A stretch of DNA of 64,000 nucleotides from Verrucosispora sp. NA02020 (GCF_013364215.1 NZ_CP054923.1:558001-622000); one strand, 5' to 3'; counted from the stretch's first letter, positions 16,350-24,578 are shown. The notes: generated by a model not told the origin, from the sequence alone. A program made the numbers and translations.

Positions 16350-17130
16350 TGCGCAACCCCCACTTCGTCTTCATGTCGTTGCTCGTCAGTTCCAGGAACT
16401 TTTTCACAACAGCATCGTGAGCAATTGCTAGTGACTGATCAATGGCTAGAGAGTCGTCGAGAGAGATGGACCCCTCAAGTTCAAGAGACGCGCACGGGTC
16501 ATCCCGATCCCGATCCCTATCGAACGAAGGATCGACCATGATAGTTAAGGCTACGTCTTCTTCGAGTTCGGGCGAGCAGTAGTGCAGCCGGAGCCCGGCC
16601 AGTTCCGGCGGATCCAGTCGGGCCAACGAAGTCTGCCAGTTGGTGAGGATGCCAACAGCAAGGCTTTCAGGTAGTACGCCTTCTATTAGGTTTGTATATG
16701 AGACGTAGCTATCGGTGGGATTTAGTTCTTGGGCGAGTGAATTAGAGATTGCTCGACGGAAATCCTCGAAGCGTAGCAATAGTTCTGTGGAAAGTTCATC
16801 GTATCCGGGATACGTTTTCGGGCCTTGGTGGAAGCGCCACACGATGCCGAATCTGTCGTTCTGAAGCTCGATAGTCTGATCGCCCCGAGCATTCGTAAAT
16901 GCCGTTAATGGCATTGGCCAGAAAGAATTCCCGCCAAGGTACTGGTGCATCGGTGTATCACCTCGCAAGGGTGGGCGAGGTGGCACTTCGCTGACCTTTG
17001 GGTACGCATCCTTCCAATCAACGCGAAGCTGGGCAAGGTTAAGAGACTGCAATGTGGCGACTCGCTCGAAAAACACAGTCAGGCTCACTTCGCGGACGGG
17101 TGGCTCCTCGAAGCGGAGATCACTTGCCAT
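16336..17130 (-). CDS. TIGR04255 family protein
   Basis: 264 residues. Features fitting the TIGR04255 family are RFGIVWRF, GYDELSTELLLRFEDF, YVSYTNLI, a central LNPTDSY and a late acidic strand region. The function is undetermined; members are scattered on mobile DNA. The ATG at 17130 has GGAG eight bases upstream, and a weak promoter (TATGCT) is read about 60 bases upstream. It is the first gene of the three-gene cargo operon. Base composition is clearly lower in GC than the chromosome, a sign of separate origin. Confidence 0.8.
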   Translation of the reverse strand: MASDLRFEEPPVREVSLTVFFERVATLQSLNLAQLRVDWKDAYPKVSEVPPRPPLRGDTPMHQYLGGNSFWPMPLTAFTNARGDQTIELQNDRFGIVWRFHQGPKTYPGYDELSTELLLRFEDFRRAISNSLAQELNPTDSYVSYTNLIEGVLPESLAVGILTNWQTSLARLDPPELAGLRLHYCSPELEEDVALTIMVDPSFDRDRDRDDPCASLELEGSISLDDSLAIDQSLAIAHDAVVKKFLELTSNDMKTKWGLRSEDF

Positions 17131-17598
17131 GTTGAGCGCTCCTACCCTGATCTACGGCTGTCACTCACCCTAACGACCAAGCATAGTGGATGGTGTCCGC
17201 TACTTGTCTCGTCTTGGCGACGATGATCATTCAAACTTGGTGGACCTTGATGGTTCCTGTCGCCCTGGTGGTCCTTACGCGAGGTATATGAGGTCTAGCC
17301 TGGAGGGAGTAGGGCCAGGCCAGGCGGCCGATAGTCGAACGCACGTACGCAGAGGGCTGAACCCGACCTCGCGGCAGCGAAGTGCAGCGCCCATCGGCGA
17401 CTAGAGCACGAAACCTGAAGCAAGCCCGTAGCAAGCGCCCGCCACGGGCTTGTAAGCAAGGCGTCATGCAGCGAGGCAGCAAGAAAGCAGCGCGAGCGCT
17501 GACGCTGGCCTGCCGCGAACGTGAGCCGACAACACCCGGCACCTGCTCGACGACGCGGACCGCCACCAGTTGGCAGCGATCGACAGCTTGAGACCGCA
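17131..17598. other. AICE right-end non-coding region
   Basis: About 470 bp between the cargo operon and attR. The part next to the cargo holds its promoter: TATGCT, read leftward, lies roughly 60 bases upstream of 17130. The rest (17240-17598) shows no gene-like frame. GC rises again toward attR. Confidence 0.55.
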
Positions 17599-17626
17599 TC
17601 CCCCCGACGGGGGTCGTCCCTTTCCC
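17599..17626 (+). repeat. attR, 28-bp direct repeat
   Basis: An exact copy of 3930-3957. The preceding bases (GAGACCGCA) do not complement the GACGGGGGTC arm, so the terminator hairpin of attL is not formed here. This shows that the hairpin 5' arm belongs to the chromosome at attL. Confidence 0.9.
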
Positions 17627-17648
17627 CTTCCGTCGCAGGCCCAGGTAG

Positions 17649-17831
17649 AGCCTCTCTCCCGAATCGGCGAGCCCTGCGGCACCGCCGGATGCCGCCGATC
17701 GCGCTCACGCGTTGCTGGCCTCGCCGGGCCGGTCCCCGCAGGAGATCGCCGGCACGGCGTCCAGGGCGGAGGCCCTGGTCGCGGAGGTCCGTCGGGCCAC
17801 CGACCGGTTGCGGGAGGACCGTCCGGGCTAG
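17649..17831 (+). pseudogene. coding-like remnant right of attR
   Basis: An open frame of 60 codons ends with TAG at 17829-17831 and has high third-position GC. The product would end EALVAEVRRATDRLREDRPG, a plausible amphipathic helix. There is no ATG or GTG in frame, only a TTG in the middle. A TAG at 17646 closes the frame upstream. It may be the tail of a decayed chromosomal gene. It overlaps the 3' end of the VHL gene on the other strand by four bases, so it may also be chance. Confidence 0.25.
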
Positions 17832-18742
17832 CCGATCACCGCGCGGCCGGGCGTACGGACCGGCTCGAAACAGGCCAGGGCCCAGCCGCGTCGGTCGGTG
17901 ACCACCCAGGGGTGCCCGACGTACGTGTGCTGCCGGTACGACGTGTTCGGTTGCAGGACTCGGTACTGCCTGCGGTTGCCGTGGTGGTCCAGCCAGTGCA
18001 CGGTCACCGTGCGGTTGGTGGAGTTGACGAACTCGATGCTGGTCTCGGGGCCGCCGTTGACCGAACGCAACCACCGTTCGTGCCCGCCGGGCAGCGGGGC
18101 GAGGCGCTGCGGTTGCGGCTCGGGCGGCCGGGTGGTCGGTGCTGGGCTCGCCGGGCGGCTGGGTGCGGACGTCGGCCGGCTGCTCGGCGTACCCGGGGTG
18201 CGGGGTGGGTCGGTCCGTGGGGCCGATGTCGACGGCGACCGGGTCGGCGCGGACGCCGTGGTGGGCGGCAGCGGGCGGGTGGAGGAGACTCCGCCGACGG
18301 AGGACGAGGCCGACGGGGTGGCCGTGCCGTCCGAGGCGGGGCGCTGCGAGGTGCTGGCCGGCGCGGGCGGCGGTGCTACCCAGCCGGTGGGTCTCTCCGG
18401 AGCGGCGGTCGGCGGAGCGTCCGGCGTGGGCCAGAACAGGGTGAGCATCAGGCCCAGTACGCCGGTGGCGACCCCGGCCAGCAGGAGCCGGTGGCTCACC
18501 CGGCCAGTGCCGTGGTGTGCCGGCTCGGCGGGGCCGACGACGGGTGCGGACGCGACGGTCGGCGGTGTCCACGGATCGCCGTCGCGGGTGACCGGTGCGG
18601 CCGGCAGGGCGAGCCGTGTCGGGTGCGCGGGCAACTCCGGTCGGCTGGGTGGCGCGGGGTGGGAACGCGGGTCGAACAGCCAGGGGCCGACCCGGAGTCT
18701 CGGCTCGACACGGGGATGCTCGTGATCTGGCGACTGCTTCAT
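17828..18742 (-). CDS. membrane-anchored protein with C-terminal VHL beta domain
   Basis: 304 residues. The cytoplasmic N-terminus is Pro/Arg-rich. A single membrane helix lies at about 86-104 (LLLAGVATGVLGLMLTLFW), then a Pro/Ser/Thr-rich stalk of about 120 residues. The C-terminal domain (about 236-300) has the von Hippel-Lindau beta-domain pattern: SIEFVNSTNRTVTVHWLD, then YRVLQPNTSYRQHTYVGH, then PWVVTDRRG. In human VHL this fold binds hydroxyproline peptides; bacterial members are little studied. The domain is predicted outside the membrane. The start is ATG 18742. It separates the 6C RNA/AICE from ssd. Confidence 0.85.
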   Translation of the reverse strand: MKQSPDHEHPRVEPRLRVGPWLFDPRSHPAPPSRPELPAHPTRLALPAAPVTRDGDPWTPPTVASAPVVGPAEPAHHGTGRVSHRLLLAGVATGVLGLMLTLFWPTPDAPPTAAPERPTGWVAPPPAPASTSQRPASDGTATPSASSSVGGVSSTRPLPPTTASAPTRSPSTSAPRTDPPRTPGTPSSRPTSAPSRPASPAPTTRPPEPQPQRLAPLPGGHERWLRSVNGGPETSIEFVNSTNRTVTVHWLDHHGNRRQYRVLQPNTSYRQHTYVGHPWVVTDRRGWALACFEPVRTPGRAVIG

Positions 18743-18891
18743 GACCTCGATCCAGCGAGGGATGCCGTTCCGCCGACGGCGCAGACCGTCGATTATGCGC
18801 GCTCTCCATGTCGTCCCGCTATGGCCGATCGAAGGCGATTTGAACGCGATGTTCGATCGCCCATGTAGCAGATCAACTTCGATCGCGGGCG

Positions 18892-18919
18892 TTGTCCACA
18901 GGGGACCTAGTTATCCACA
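18892..18919 (+). promoter_or_regulatory. two DnaA-box-like sites upstream of ssd/tad
   Basis: TTGTCCACA at 18892-18900 and TTATCCACA at 18911-18919, in the same orientation and 19 bp apart. The first is the actinobacterial and the second the E. coli consensus DnaA box. They lie 84 bp upstream of the ssd start codon and may link the operon to DnaA. Binding is untested. Confidence 0.6.
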
Positions 18920-19002
18920 GGCGGGTCGCGCGGGGCGGCGCCGGAGGTGGTGCGGCGGAAGGGTTCGGCACAGCGAACCCCTGCCGACCGTTGGAGGCCA
19001 CG

Positions 19003-20103
19003 ATGCCCGCCCGTACCTCCGTCCCGCCGCACCCGCCTCCGCCCCTGGTCGTGACCGGGGACGGTGACCTGCTCGACGACCTGCTGCGGCTCGCCGCCGC
19101 CGGAGGTGTCGAGGTGGAGGTCGCCGCCGACCCGGCGGCCGCCCGGACCCGCTGGCGGTCCGCCCCGCTGGTGATCATCGGCAGCGATCAGGCGCAGCCC
19201 TGCCTGCGGGCCCGGTTGCCCCGGCGTGCACGGTTGGTCCTGGTGGGCCGCGACGGTGACGTCGAGTCGAGCTGGCAGGTCGCGGACCTGCTCGGCGTGG
19301 AGCACGTCGCGGTGTTGCCGGCCGCCGAGCCGTGGCTGGTCGACCGCCTCGCCGAGAGGGGTGTCGGGGATGTGCCGGGCGGCCGGGTGGTCGCCGTCCT
19401 GGGCGGCCGGGGCGGGGCCGGGGCCAGCATCCTGGCCGGTGGGCTCGCGGTCACCGCCGCCCGTACCCGGCTGCGAACCCTGCTGCTCGACGCCGATCCG
19501 CTCGGTGGCGGCCTCGACCTGGTGCTGGGCTGGGAGCAGTTGGAGGGCCTCCGGTGGCCGGCGCTGACCGGGACGGACGGCCGGGTGGACGCCCCCGCTC
19601 TGGTGCGGGCGCTGCCCAGCCGGGGCGATCTGGTGGTCCTCTCCTGGGATCGCGGTGACCTGGTCGCGGTGCCGGCCGAGGCGATGGCGGCCACGCTGGA
19701 CGCGGCCCGACGCGGCCGGGACTTCGTCGTGGTCGACCTGCCCCGGTATCTCGACGACGCGGCGGTCACCGCGCTCCAGGCCGCCGACCGGGTCTTCGTG
19801 GTCGTGCCTGCGGAGCTGCGGGCGACCGCTGCGGCGGCGCGGGTGGTGGCGATGGCGGGTCCGCACTGCCACGACCTGTCAGTCGTCGTGCGCGGTCCGG
19901 CCCCCGGCCGGTTGCGGGCGGCGGAGCTGGCCAAGGCACTCGGGCTGCCGCTCGCCGGCAGCCTGCGGCCGGAGCCGGGCCTGTGCCGTGGCCTGGAGCG
20001 GGGCGAGGCGCCGGCGGCCACCGGGCGCGGCCCGCTGGCCGACCTCTGCCAGCGGATCGTCACCGACTTGACCGGCCGGAGCGCCCCGGCGGGTGCGGCG
20101 TGA
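19003..20103 (+). CDS. ssd: septum-site-determining/CpaE-like ATPase
   Basis: 366-residue MinD/ParA-superfamily protein. After an N-terminal receiver-like region comes a deviant Walker A (GGRGGAGAS, about residue 132), LLLDADPLGGGLDLVLGWE and VVVDLPRYLDD. It is the orthologue by position of M. tuberculosis Rv3660c (Ssd), which affects septation, and of TadZ/CpaE proteins that place pili. The ATG at 19003 has TTGGAGG five bases upstream. It is the first gene of the Tad operon; tadA starts within its stop codon. Confidence 0.9.
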   Translation: MPARTSVPPHPPPPLVVTGDGDLLDDLLRLAAAGGVEVEVAADPAAARTRWRSAPLVIIGSDQAQPCLRARLPRRARLVLVGRDGDVESSWQVADLLGVEHVAVLPAAEPWLVDRLAERGVGDVPGGRVVAVLGGRGGAGASILAGGLAVTAARTRLRTLLLDADPLGGGLDLVLGWEQLEGLRWPALTGTDGRVDAPALVRALPSRGDLVVLSWDRGDLVAVPAEAMAATLDAARRGRDFVVVDLPRYLDDAAVTALQAADRVFVVVPAELRATAAAARVVAMAGPHCHDLSVVVRGPAPGRLRAAELAKALGLPLAGSLRPEPGLCRGLERGEAPAATGRGPLADLCQRIVTDLTGRSAPAGAA

Positions 20104-21299
20104 GCGGGGAGAGCCTCGCCGCCCGGGTACGCCAACGGATCGCCGCCGCCACCACGCCGGTCACGCCGGCCGCGATCGTCTCCGCGGTACGCGCCGAACC
20201 CGACGCCGCCGTGCTCGGGGACACCGCCCTGCTGCGGATGGCCGACCGAGTACGCGACGACCTGGTGGGCGCCGGGCCACTCGCCCCGCTGCTCGCCGAC
20301 CCGGAGGTGACAGACGTGCTGGTGAACGGCGTACGCGTGTGGGTCGACCGAGGTCAGGGGCTGCACCAGGTCCCGGTGCCGGTGGGCACCGTGGACGACG
20401 TACGCCGGCTCGCGCAGCGGCTCGCCGCAGGAGCCGGCCGTCGGCTCGACGACGGTGCGCCGTGTGTCGACGCCCGGCTGTCCGACGGCACCCGGATGCA
20501 CGCCGTGCTGCCACCGGTGGCGACCGACGGGCCCTACCTGTCGTTGCGGACCTTCCGGCAGCGGCCGTTCACCCTGGACGAGCTGGTCGAGCAGGGTGCG
20601 GTGGCCCGGCCGGTCGCGCCGATACTCGCCGCCGTGGTGGCGGCCCGCCTCGCGTACCTGGTGATCGGCGGCACCGGCTCCGGCAAGACGACCCTGTTGA
20701 ACACGCTGCTCTCGCTGGTGCCGGGCACCGAGCGGATCGTGCTGGTCGAGGACGCCGCCGAGCTTCGGCCGGTGCACCCGCACGTGGTGGGGTTGCAGGC
20801 CCGTACGGCCAACGTGGAGGGCTCCGGCGCGGTCGGTCTGAGTGAGCTGGTCCGGCAGGCACTGCGGATGCGGCCCGATCGGCTGGTCGTCGGCGAGTGT
20901 CGGGGCGGCGAGGTGGTGGACCTGCTCGCCGCACTCAACACGGGTCACGACGGTGGCGCGGGAACACTGCACGCCAACGCCCCGTCGGACGTACCCGCCC
21001 GGTTGGAGGCGTTGGGGCTGCTCGGCGGACTGCCCCGTCCGGCGTTGCACGCCCAGGTGGCGGCGGCCCTCCAGGTGGTGTTCCAGATTCGCCGTACGCC
21101 GCAGGGGCGGCTGTTGGAGTCGGTCTGCCTGCTTCTGCCGGAAGGGCCGGATCGGCTGGTGACTGCGGTGCCCGCCTGGATCCGGGGTCGCGGGCTCGGG
21201 TTCGCGGGGCGGGCGCTCGGCACCATGATCAAGGATCGGGACGTCGCGGTGCCGCCGATCCTGTCCGAGCCATGGCCCGGGTCTGCGGGTCCGGCATGA
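20100..21299 (+). CDS. tadA: TadA/CpaF secretion ATPase
   Basis: 399-residue hexameric type II/IV secretion ATPase. Walker A GGTGSGKTT is at residues 190-198, the Asp box is LVEDAAEL, Walker B is RPDRLVVGECRGGE, and a His box (GHDGGAGTLHAN) follows. It powers assembly of Flp/Tad-type pili in the cytoplasmic membrane. The GTG start at 20100 overlaps the ssd stop by four bases, and the stop overlaps tadB by four, so the operon is tightly coupled. The length is normal for actinobacterial TadA. Confidence 0.95.
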   Translation: MSGESLAARVRQRIAAATTPVTPAAIVSAVRAEPDAAVLGDTALLRMADRVRDDLVGAGPLAPLLADPEVTDVLVNGVRVWVDRGQGLHQVPVPVGTVDDVRRLAQRLAAGAGRRLDDGAPCVDARLSDGTRMHAVLPPVATDGPYLSLRTFRQRPFTLDELVEQGAVARPVAPILAAVVAARLAYLVIGGTGSGKTTLLNTLLSLVPGTERIVLVEDAAELRPVHPHVVGLQARTANVEGSGAVGLSELVRQALRMRPDRLVVGECRGGEVVDLLAALNTGHDGGAGTLHANAPSDVPARLEALGLLGGLPRPALHAQVAAALQVVFQIRRTPQGRLLESVCLLLPEGPDRLVTAVPAWIRGRGLGFAGRALGTMIKDRDVAVPPILSEPWPGSAGPA

Positions 21300-22501
21300 G
21301 CGGCGGATACCTGTGGGTGGCCGGGATACTGCTCGGGCTCGGCGTGGTCGCGATCCGGCCGGTGCGCACCCGGATGTTCCCTGGCCGATCGCGCGACAGG
21401 TGGGCCGACGACCCGCTGATCGACTGGGTGGCCACACTACGGTCGGTGGGCGAGCCGGCCCCGCTGAGCGACACGTCCTGTGTGGTCCCGCCGCCGGCTT
21501 CCCTGCGACCTGCGACGACGCGTCCCAACCCACCGAACTCGGTCGTGGCGTCCCGCCCGCCTGGCCGCAGTGACGGGCGCCGACCGATCCGCCCCGACAG
21601 CACGCCGTCACCACCACCGGCAACGCGACCGGGCGATGCATCGCTCCTGATCGGGGCCGGAGTGACCCGGTGGCCGGTCGACGCGACGGCGGACCGGGAC
21701 GACGGATCCGCACCGGCGGCGGAGGCGACACCCGCCACGCACCGGATGGGTCCGACCGGCGAGGGGCAGCAGGGCCGCAGGCGGCACACGCCGCGCGCTC
21801 GCCTGGCCGGGATGTCGTACCCACGGGTCCTCCTACTGACCGTGCTGCTCGGCGCGACGGTGGGTGGTCTGCTCGGCGGTCCGGTGGCGGCGGTCGCGGT
21901 GGCCGGTTACGGCGCCGTGGGCGTACGGGCCCTGCTGCGGCACCGCGCCACGGCCCAGCAGGCACAGGCGCAGCGGGAGCGGTTGGACCAGCTCTGCGCC
22001 CTTGCCGCCGACCTTCGGGCCGGGCTGCCGGTCCCGGTGGCCGTGGCGGCGCTGCGCCCCACCGGCCCGGTTCGGGTCGGCATCACCACAGGACGGGCGA
22101 CAAGCGACGGCACGAGCGGTGCCGAGGGCCGGGCCACCGGGGGAGTGGATCTCCTCGACGATCGACCGGGACGGCTGGCCCAGGCAGCGGTGCGGTTGGC
22201 CGACCGGACCGGCGCGCCGCTGGCCGAGCTGGTCGAGCGGATCGAGGCCGACGCCCGGTCGACGGACCGGGGACTGGCTGCGGCGGCGGCCCAGGCAGCC
22301 GGGGCCCGCGCCACCGCCTGGCTGCTTGCCGCCCTGCCGGTCGGTGGCATCGCTCTCGGCTACGGCATCGGGGTCGACCCGCTCCAGGTGCTGCTGCACA
22401 CCCCGATAGGTGGTGCCTGTGCGGTCGCGGCCGTCGTGCTCCAGGCGGTCGGACTGCTCTGGGCGGACCGTCTCGGCGCCACGCCGGCCGGAGCAGGCTG
22501 A
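21296..22501 (+). CDS. tadB: TadB-like membrane protein with long disordered insertion
   Basis: 401 residues. One N-terminal hydrophobic helix (about 5-20) is followed by about 160 residues rich in Pro, Arg, Ser and Thr. Then comes the type II secretion F-domain region (RLDQLCALAADLRAGLPVP; LVERIEADARSTDRGLAAA) with two membrane pairs. It is the inner-membrane platform of the Tad pilus together with TadC. The ATG at 21296 overlaps the tadA stop. The low-complexity insertion is not part of the usual family and may be lineage-specific. Confidence 0.85.
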   Translation: MSGGYLWVAGILLGLGVVAIRPVRTRMFPGRSRDRWADDPLIDWVATLRSVGEPAPLSDTSCVVPPPASLRPATTRPNPPNSVVASRPPGRSDGRRPIRPDSTPSPPPATRPGDASLLIGAGVTRWPVDATADRDDGSAPAAEATPATHRMGPTGEGQQGRRRHTPRARLAGMSYPRVLLLTVLLGATVGGLLGGPVAAVAVAGYGAVGVRALLRHRATAQQAQAQRERLDQLCALAADLRAGLPVPVAVAALRPTGPVRVGITTGRATSDGTSGAEGRATGGVDLLDDRPGRLAQAAVRLADRTGAPLAELVERIEADARSTDRGLAAAAAQAAGARATAWLLAALPVGGIALGYGIGVDPLQVLLHTPIGGACAVAAVVLQAVGLLWADRLGATPAGAG

Positions 22502-23466
22502 TGCCCCGCCCGATCACTGCCGCCCTGACCGGCAGGACGTTGGACCTCGCCCACAGCACGCTCGACACGGCCCACCGCACGCACGACCGCGATGCCGGCA
22601 CGGTCGCCCTGACCGGTAGCGCGTTGGACCTTGCCGACAGCACGCTGGTGGCGGCGGTGCTGGTCGGTGTCGTCCTGGTCGCCGTGGTCCTGGTCGGCCG
22701 GCATCGACCTCGGCGGCGGTTGCGCCGGTTGGCCGGCGCGAGCCCGTCCACTGCCGTCCACCGTCGTCGTGGCGCCGACCTTCCGGGCGGACCTGTGGGC
22801 GCTGTGGGCTCGTCGAGGTCCGATGTGCAGGTGATGACGGGGCCAGCAGCCGCCGGTGCCGCATCCGGCCGTCGGGTGGACCGGGTGCGACTCATGGCCG
22901 GACTGGCGGGTGTGGCCGTGGCCGTCGTGGTCGGGGGATGGCCGGGCCTGGTGGCGGCGCTACCCACCGCGCTCCTGCTGGATCGCTTGCTCCGGCGGAT
23001 CGAGCCGCCGGCGGACCGGAACCGGCGACTGCGGGCCGTCGCCGATCTTCCGCTCGCCGCCGACCTGCTCGCCGCCGCGCTCCGGGCGGGCGCACCGGTG
23101 GAACGCTCGGTGCTCGCGGTGGCGGACGCGCTGGGTGGTCCGCTCGCCGACCGGCTCGGCCGGGTCGGCCGCACGCTGCAACTCGGCGGTGGGCCGCAGG
23201 AAGCCTGGGCACACCTGGCGACGGTGCCGGGTGCCGAGCGGGTCGGTGCCGCCGCGATCCGCTCGGCCAGCAGCGGGGCCGCGCTGGCCGGTGCCCTCAC
23301 CCGGCTCGCCGACGACCTGCGCGCCGACCGGGCCATCGCGATCGAGTCGGCGGCTCGCCGCGCGGGCGTCCTGATCGTGCTGCCCCTCGGCCTCTGCTTC
23401 CTGCCCGCCTTCATTCTCGCCGGTCTGGTGCCGGTGATCGTCGCCGTGCTCGGCGACGTGCTGTGA
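22501..23466 (+). CDS. tadC: TadC-like membrane protein
   Basis: 321 residues. A repetitive N-terminus (TLDLAHSTLDTAH then ALDLADSTL) precedes a membrane helix at about residues 49-66. Then comes the F-domain: DLPLAADLLAAALRAGAPVERS, LGGGPQEAWAHLATVPG and two C-terminal helices. It is the platform partner of TadB. The ATG at 22501 shares one base with the tadB stop. Confidence 0.87.
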   Translation: MPRPITAALTGRTLDLAHSTLDTAHRTHDRDAGTVALTGSALDLADSTLVAAVLVGVVLVAVVLVGRHRPRRRLRRLAGASPSTAVHRRRGADLPGGPVGAVGSSRSDVQVMTGPAAAGAASGRRVDRVRLMAGLAGVAVAVVVGGWPGLVAALPTALLLDRLLRRIEPPADRNRRLRAVADLPLAADLLAAALRAGAPVERSVLAVADALGGPLADRLGRVGRTLQLGGGPQEAWAHLATVPGAERVGAAAIRSASSGAALAGALTRLADDLRADRAIAIESAARRAGVLIVLPLGLCFLPAFILAGLVPVIVAVLGDVL

Positions 23467-23489
23467 ACACATCGAGAAGGGACGAACAC

Positions 23490-23657
23490 GTGCGCAGAAT
23501 CCTCGCCCGCCTTCGCGGGGACGCCGGGATGAACACCGCCGAGTACGCCGTCGGCACGCTCGCCGCAGTGGCCTTCGGAGGTGTCCTGCTGAAGGTGCTG
23601 ACCTCCGACAGCGTGCAGTCCGCGTTGACCGCCGTCATCGACCGGGCCCTGAAGTGA
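23490..23657 (+). CDS. DUF4244 pilin-like protein
   Basis: 55 residues: a short basic leader, GDAGMNTAEYAVGTLAAVAF and one hydrophobic helix. The Gly-Met-Xaa-Thr-Ala-Glu-Tyr processing-type site and helix resemble Flp pilins, so this is probably the major pilus subunit. The GTG at 23490 is preferred (AAGGGA seven bases upstream) over GTG 23463, which would overlap the tadC stop. The stop overlaps the next start by four bases. Confidence 0.85.
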   Translation: MRRILARLRGDAGMNTAEYAVGTLAAVAFGGVLLKVLTSDSVQSALTAVIDRALK

Positions 23658-24022
23658 CCGGGCGCCGGCCGGCCGGTCGTGACCGGGGGTCCTTCACCGC
23701 CGAGATGGCGGCCGGTCTGCCGGCGCTGGTGCTACTCCTGCTGGTCGGGCTGACCGCGGTCAACGCGGTCAGCACCAGGGCGGCCTGCCTGGACGCGGCC
23801 CGGGAGGCGGCACTCGCCGCCTCCCGGGGCGAACCGGGCGAGAGCGCCGCTCACCGGTACGCGCCTCCCGGCGCGGAGGTGGCCGTCGTCGTGGACGACG
23901 AGGTGGTCCGGGTGACCGTGCGCGCCCCGGTGCGTGCCCTCGGCACCGACCTGCCCGCGATCGTCGTCGTGGCCACGGCGGTGGCGGCCGTCGAGCCCGG
24001 AATCCCGGAGCCGAGGCCGTGA
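23654..24022 (+). CDS. tadE: TadE-like minor pilin
   Basis: 122 residues. The N-terminal DRGSFTAEMAAGLPALVLLLL is a pilin-like signal with a Glu at position 5 of the hydrophobic run. A small beta-rich domain follows. TadE pseudopilins work at the base of the Tad pilus. GTG 23654 overlaps the upstream gene by four bases. Confidence 0.88.
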   Translation: MTGRRPAGRDRGSFTAEMAAGLPALVLLLLVGLTAVNAVSTRAACLDAAREAALAASRGEPGESAAHRYAPPGAEVAVVVDDEVVRVTVRAPVRALGTDLPAIVVVATAVAAVEPGIPEPRP

Positions 24023-24429
24023 CGGTCGCCCGGCGCCCGAACCCTCTCGCCGGGGCATCGTCTCGGTGTGGGCGGCGCGTCGGCGGGCGGGACCGAGGCG
24101 GGGCGACCGTCTGCCTGCTCGCGGTCGGGCTGATCTTCGTGATCAGTGGGATCTTCGGCGCGGGTATCGGTGCTGCGCGGGTGGCGCGTCACCAGGCGCG
24201 GGTCGCGGCCGACTTCGGTGCGCTCGCCGGAGCGGGCCGGGCGCTGCACGACGAGGCGCAGGCGTGTGCCCGAGCTGCCGACCTCGTCGTCGCCAACGGT
24301 GCCAGGCTGGTCCGGTGCCGGGTCGACGGGATCGACGTGCTGGTCACCGCCGAGGTGGCGGTGCGTCCGCTGCCCGGGATCTCCCGGCTCGCCACGGCCA
24401 CCTCCCGGGCCGGCCCGATGCGGGGGTGA
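24019..24429 (+). CDS. TadG-like (Rv3654c-type) secreted protein
   Basis: 136 residues. After a basic N-terminus, DRGGATVCLLAVGLIFVISG is a pilin-type signal or transmembrane segment. It is followed by AADFGALAGAGRALHDEAQAC, the usual pattern of helicase-adjacent TadE-like proteins (M. tuberculosis Rv3654c). Two to three Cys may form a disulfide outside the membrane. It is the last gene of the Tad operon; a terminator follows. Confidence 0.85.
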   Translation: MTVARRPNPLAGASSRCGRRVGGRDRGGATVCLLAVGLIFVISGIFGAGIGAARVARHQARVAADFGALAGAGRALHDEAQACARAADLVVANGARLVRCRVDGIDVLVTAEVAVRPLPGISRLATATSRAGPMRG

Positions 24430-24472
24430 GCGGTTACCACCGGCGCGGGAACACGTCGGGAGCACGTCGGCC

Positions 24473-24515
24473 GGGGAGCCGGCTCGGCCACCGGCGGACG
24501 GCGAGCCGGCTCCCC
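24473..24515 (+). terminator. terminator after the Tad operon
   Basis: A perfect 14-bp inverted repeat, 24473-24486 (GGGGAGCCGGCTCG) and 24502-24515, with a 15-base loop. There is no T-run, as is usual in this GC range. Confidence 0.7.
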
Positions 24516-24578
24516 GACGCCGAGCGCGATGACGACGAGGCCGCGCCGACGCCGAGGCTCCACGTGCCAGCTAGGCCC

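Larger units (their letters stand above)
3930..17626. mobile_element. actinomycete integrative and conjugative element (AICE)
   Basis: 13.7 kb bounded by 28-bp direct repeats. Gene content is typical of the pSAM2/pMEA300 class: tyrosine integrase, excisionase, RepSA-type initiator, SpdB-like and other small proteins, FtsK-type TraSA, Pra-like activator, regulator and Pif-like NUDIX. A cargo operon of lower GC sits at the far end. The int gene lies directly inside attL and is read toward it. Unlike most AICEs, the attachment site is not a tRNA gene but the terminator of the 6C RNA. Confidence 0.92.

Noticed and set aside
17649..17831. Gene truncated by the AICE insertion
   Set aside because: A stop codon at 17646 lies between attR and this frame, so the insertion did not cut it. 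It is kept only as a weak remnant.
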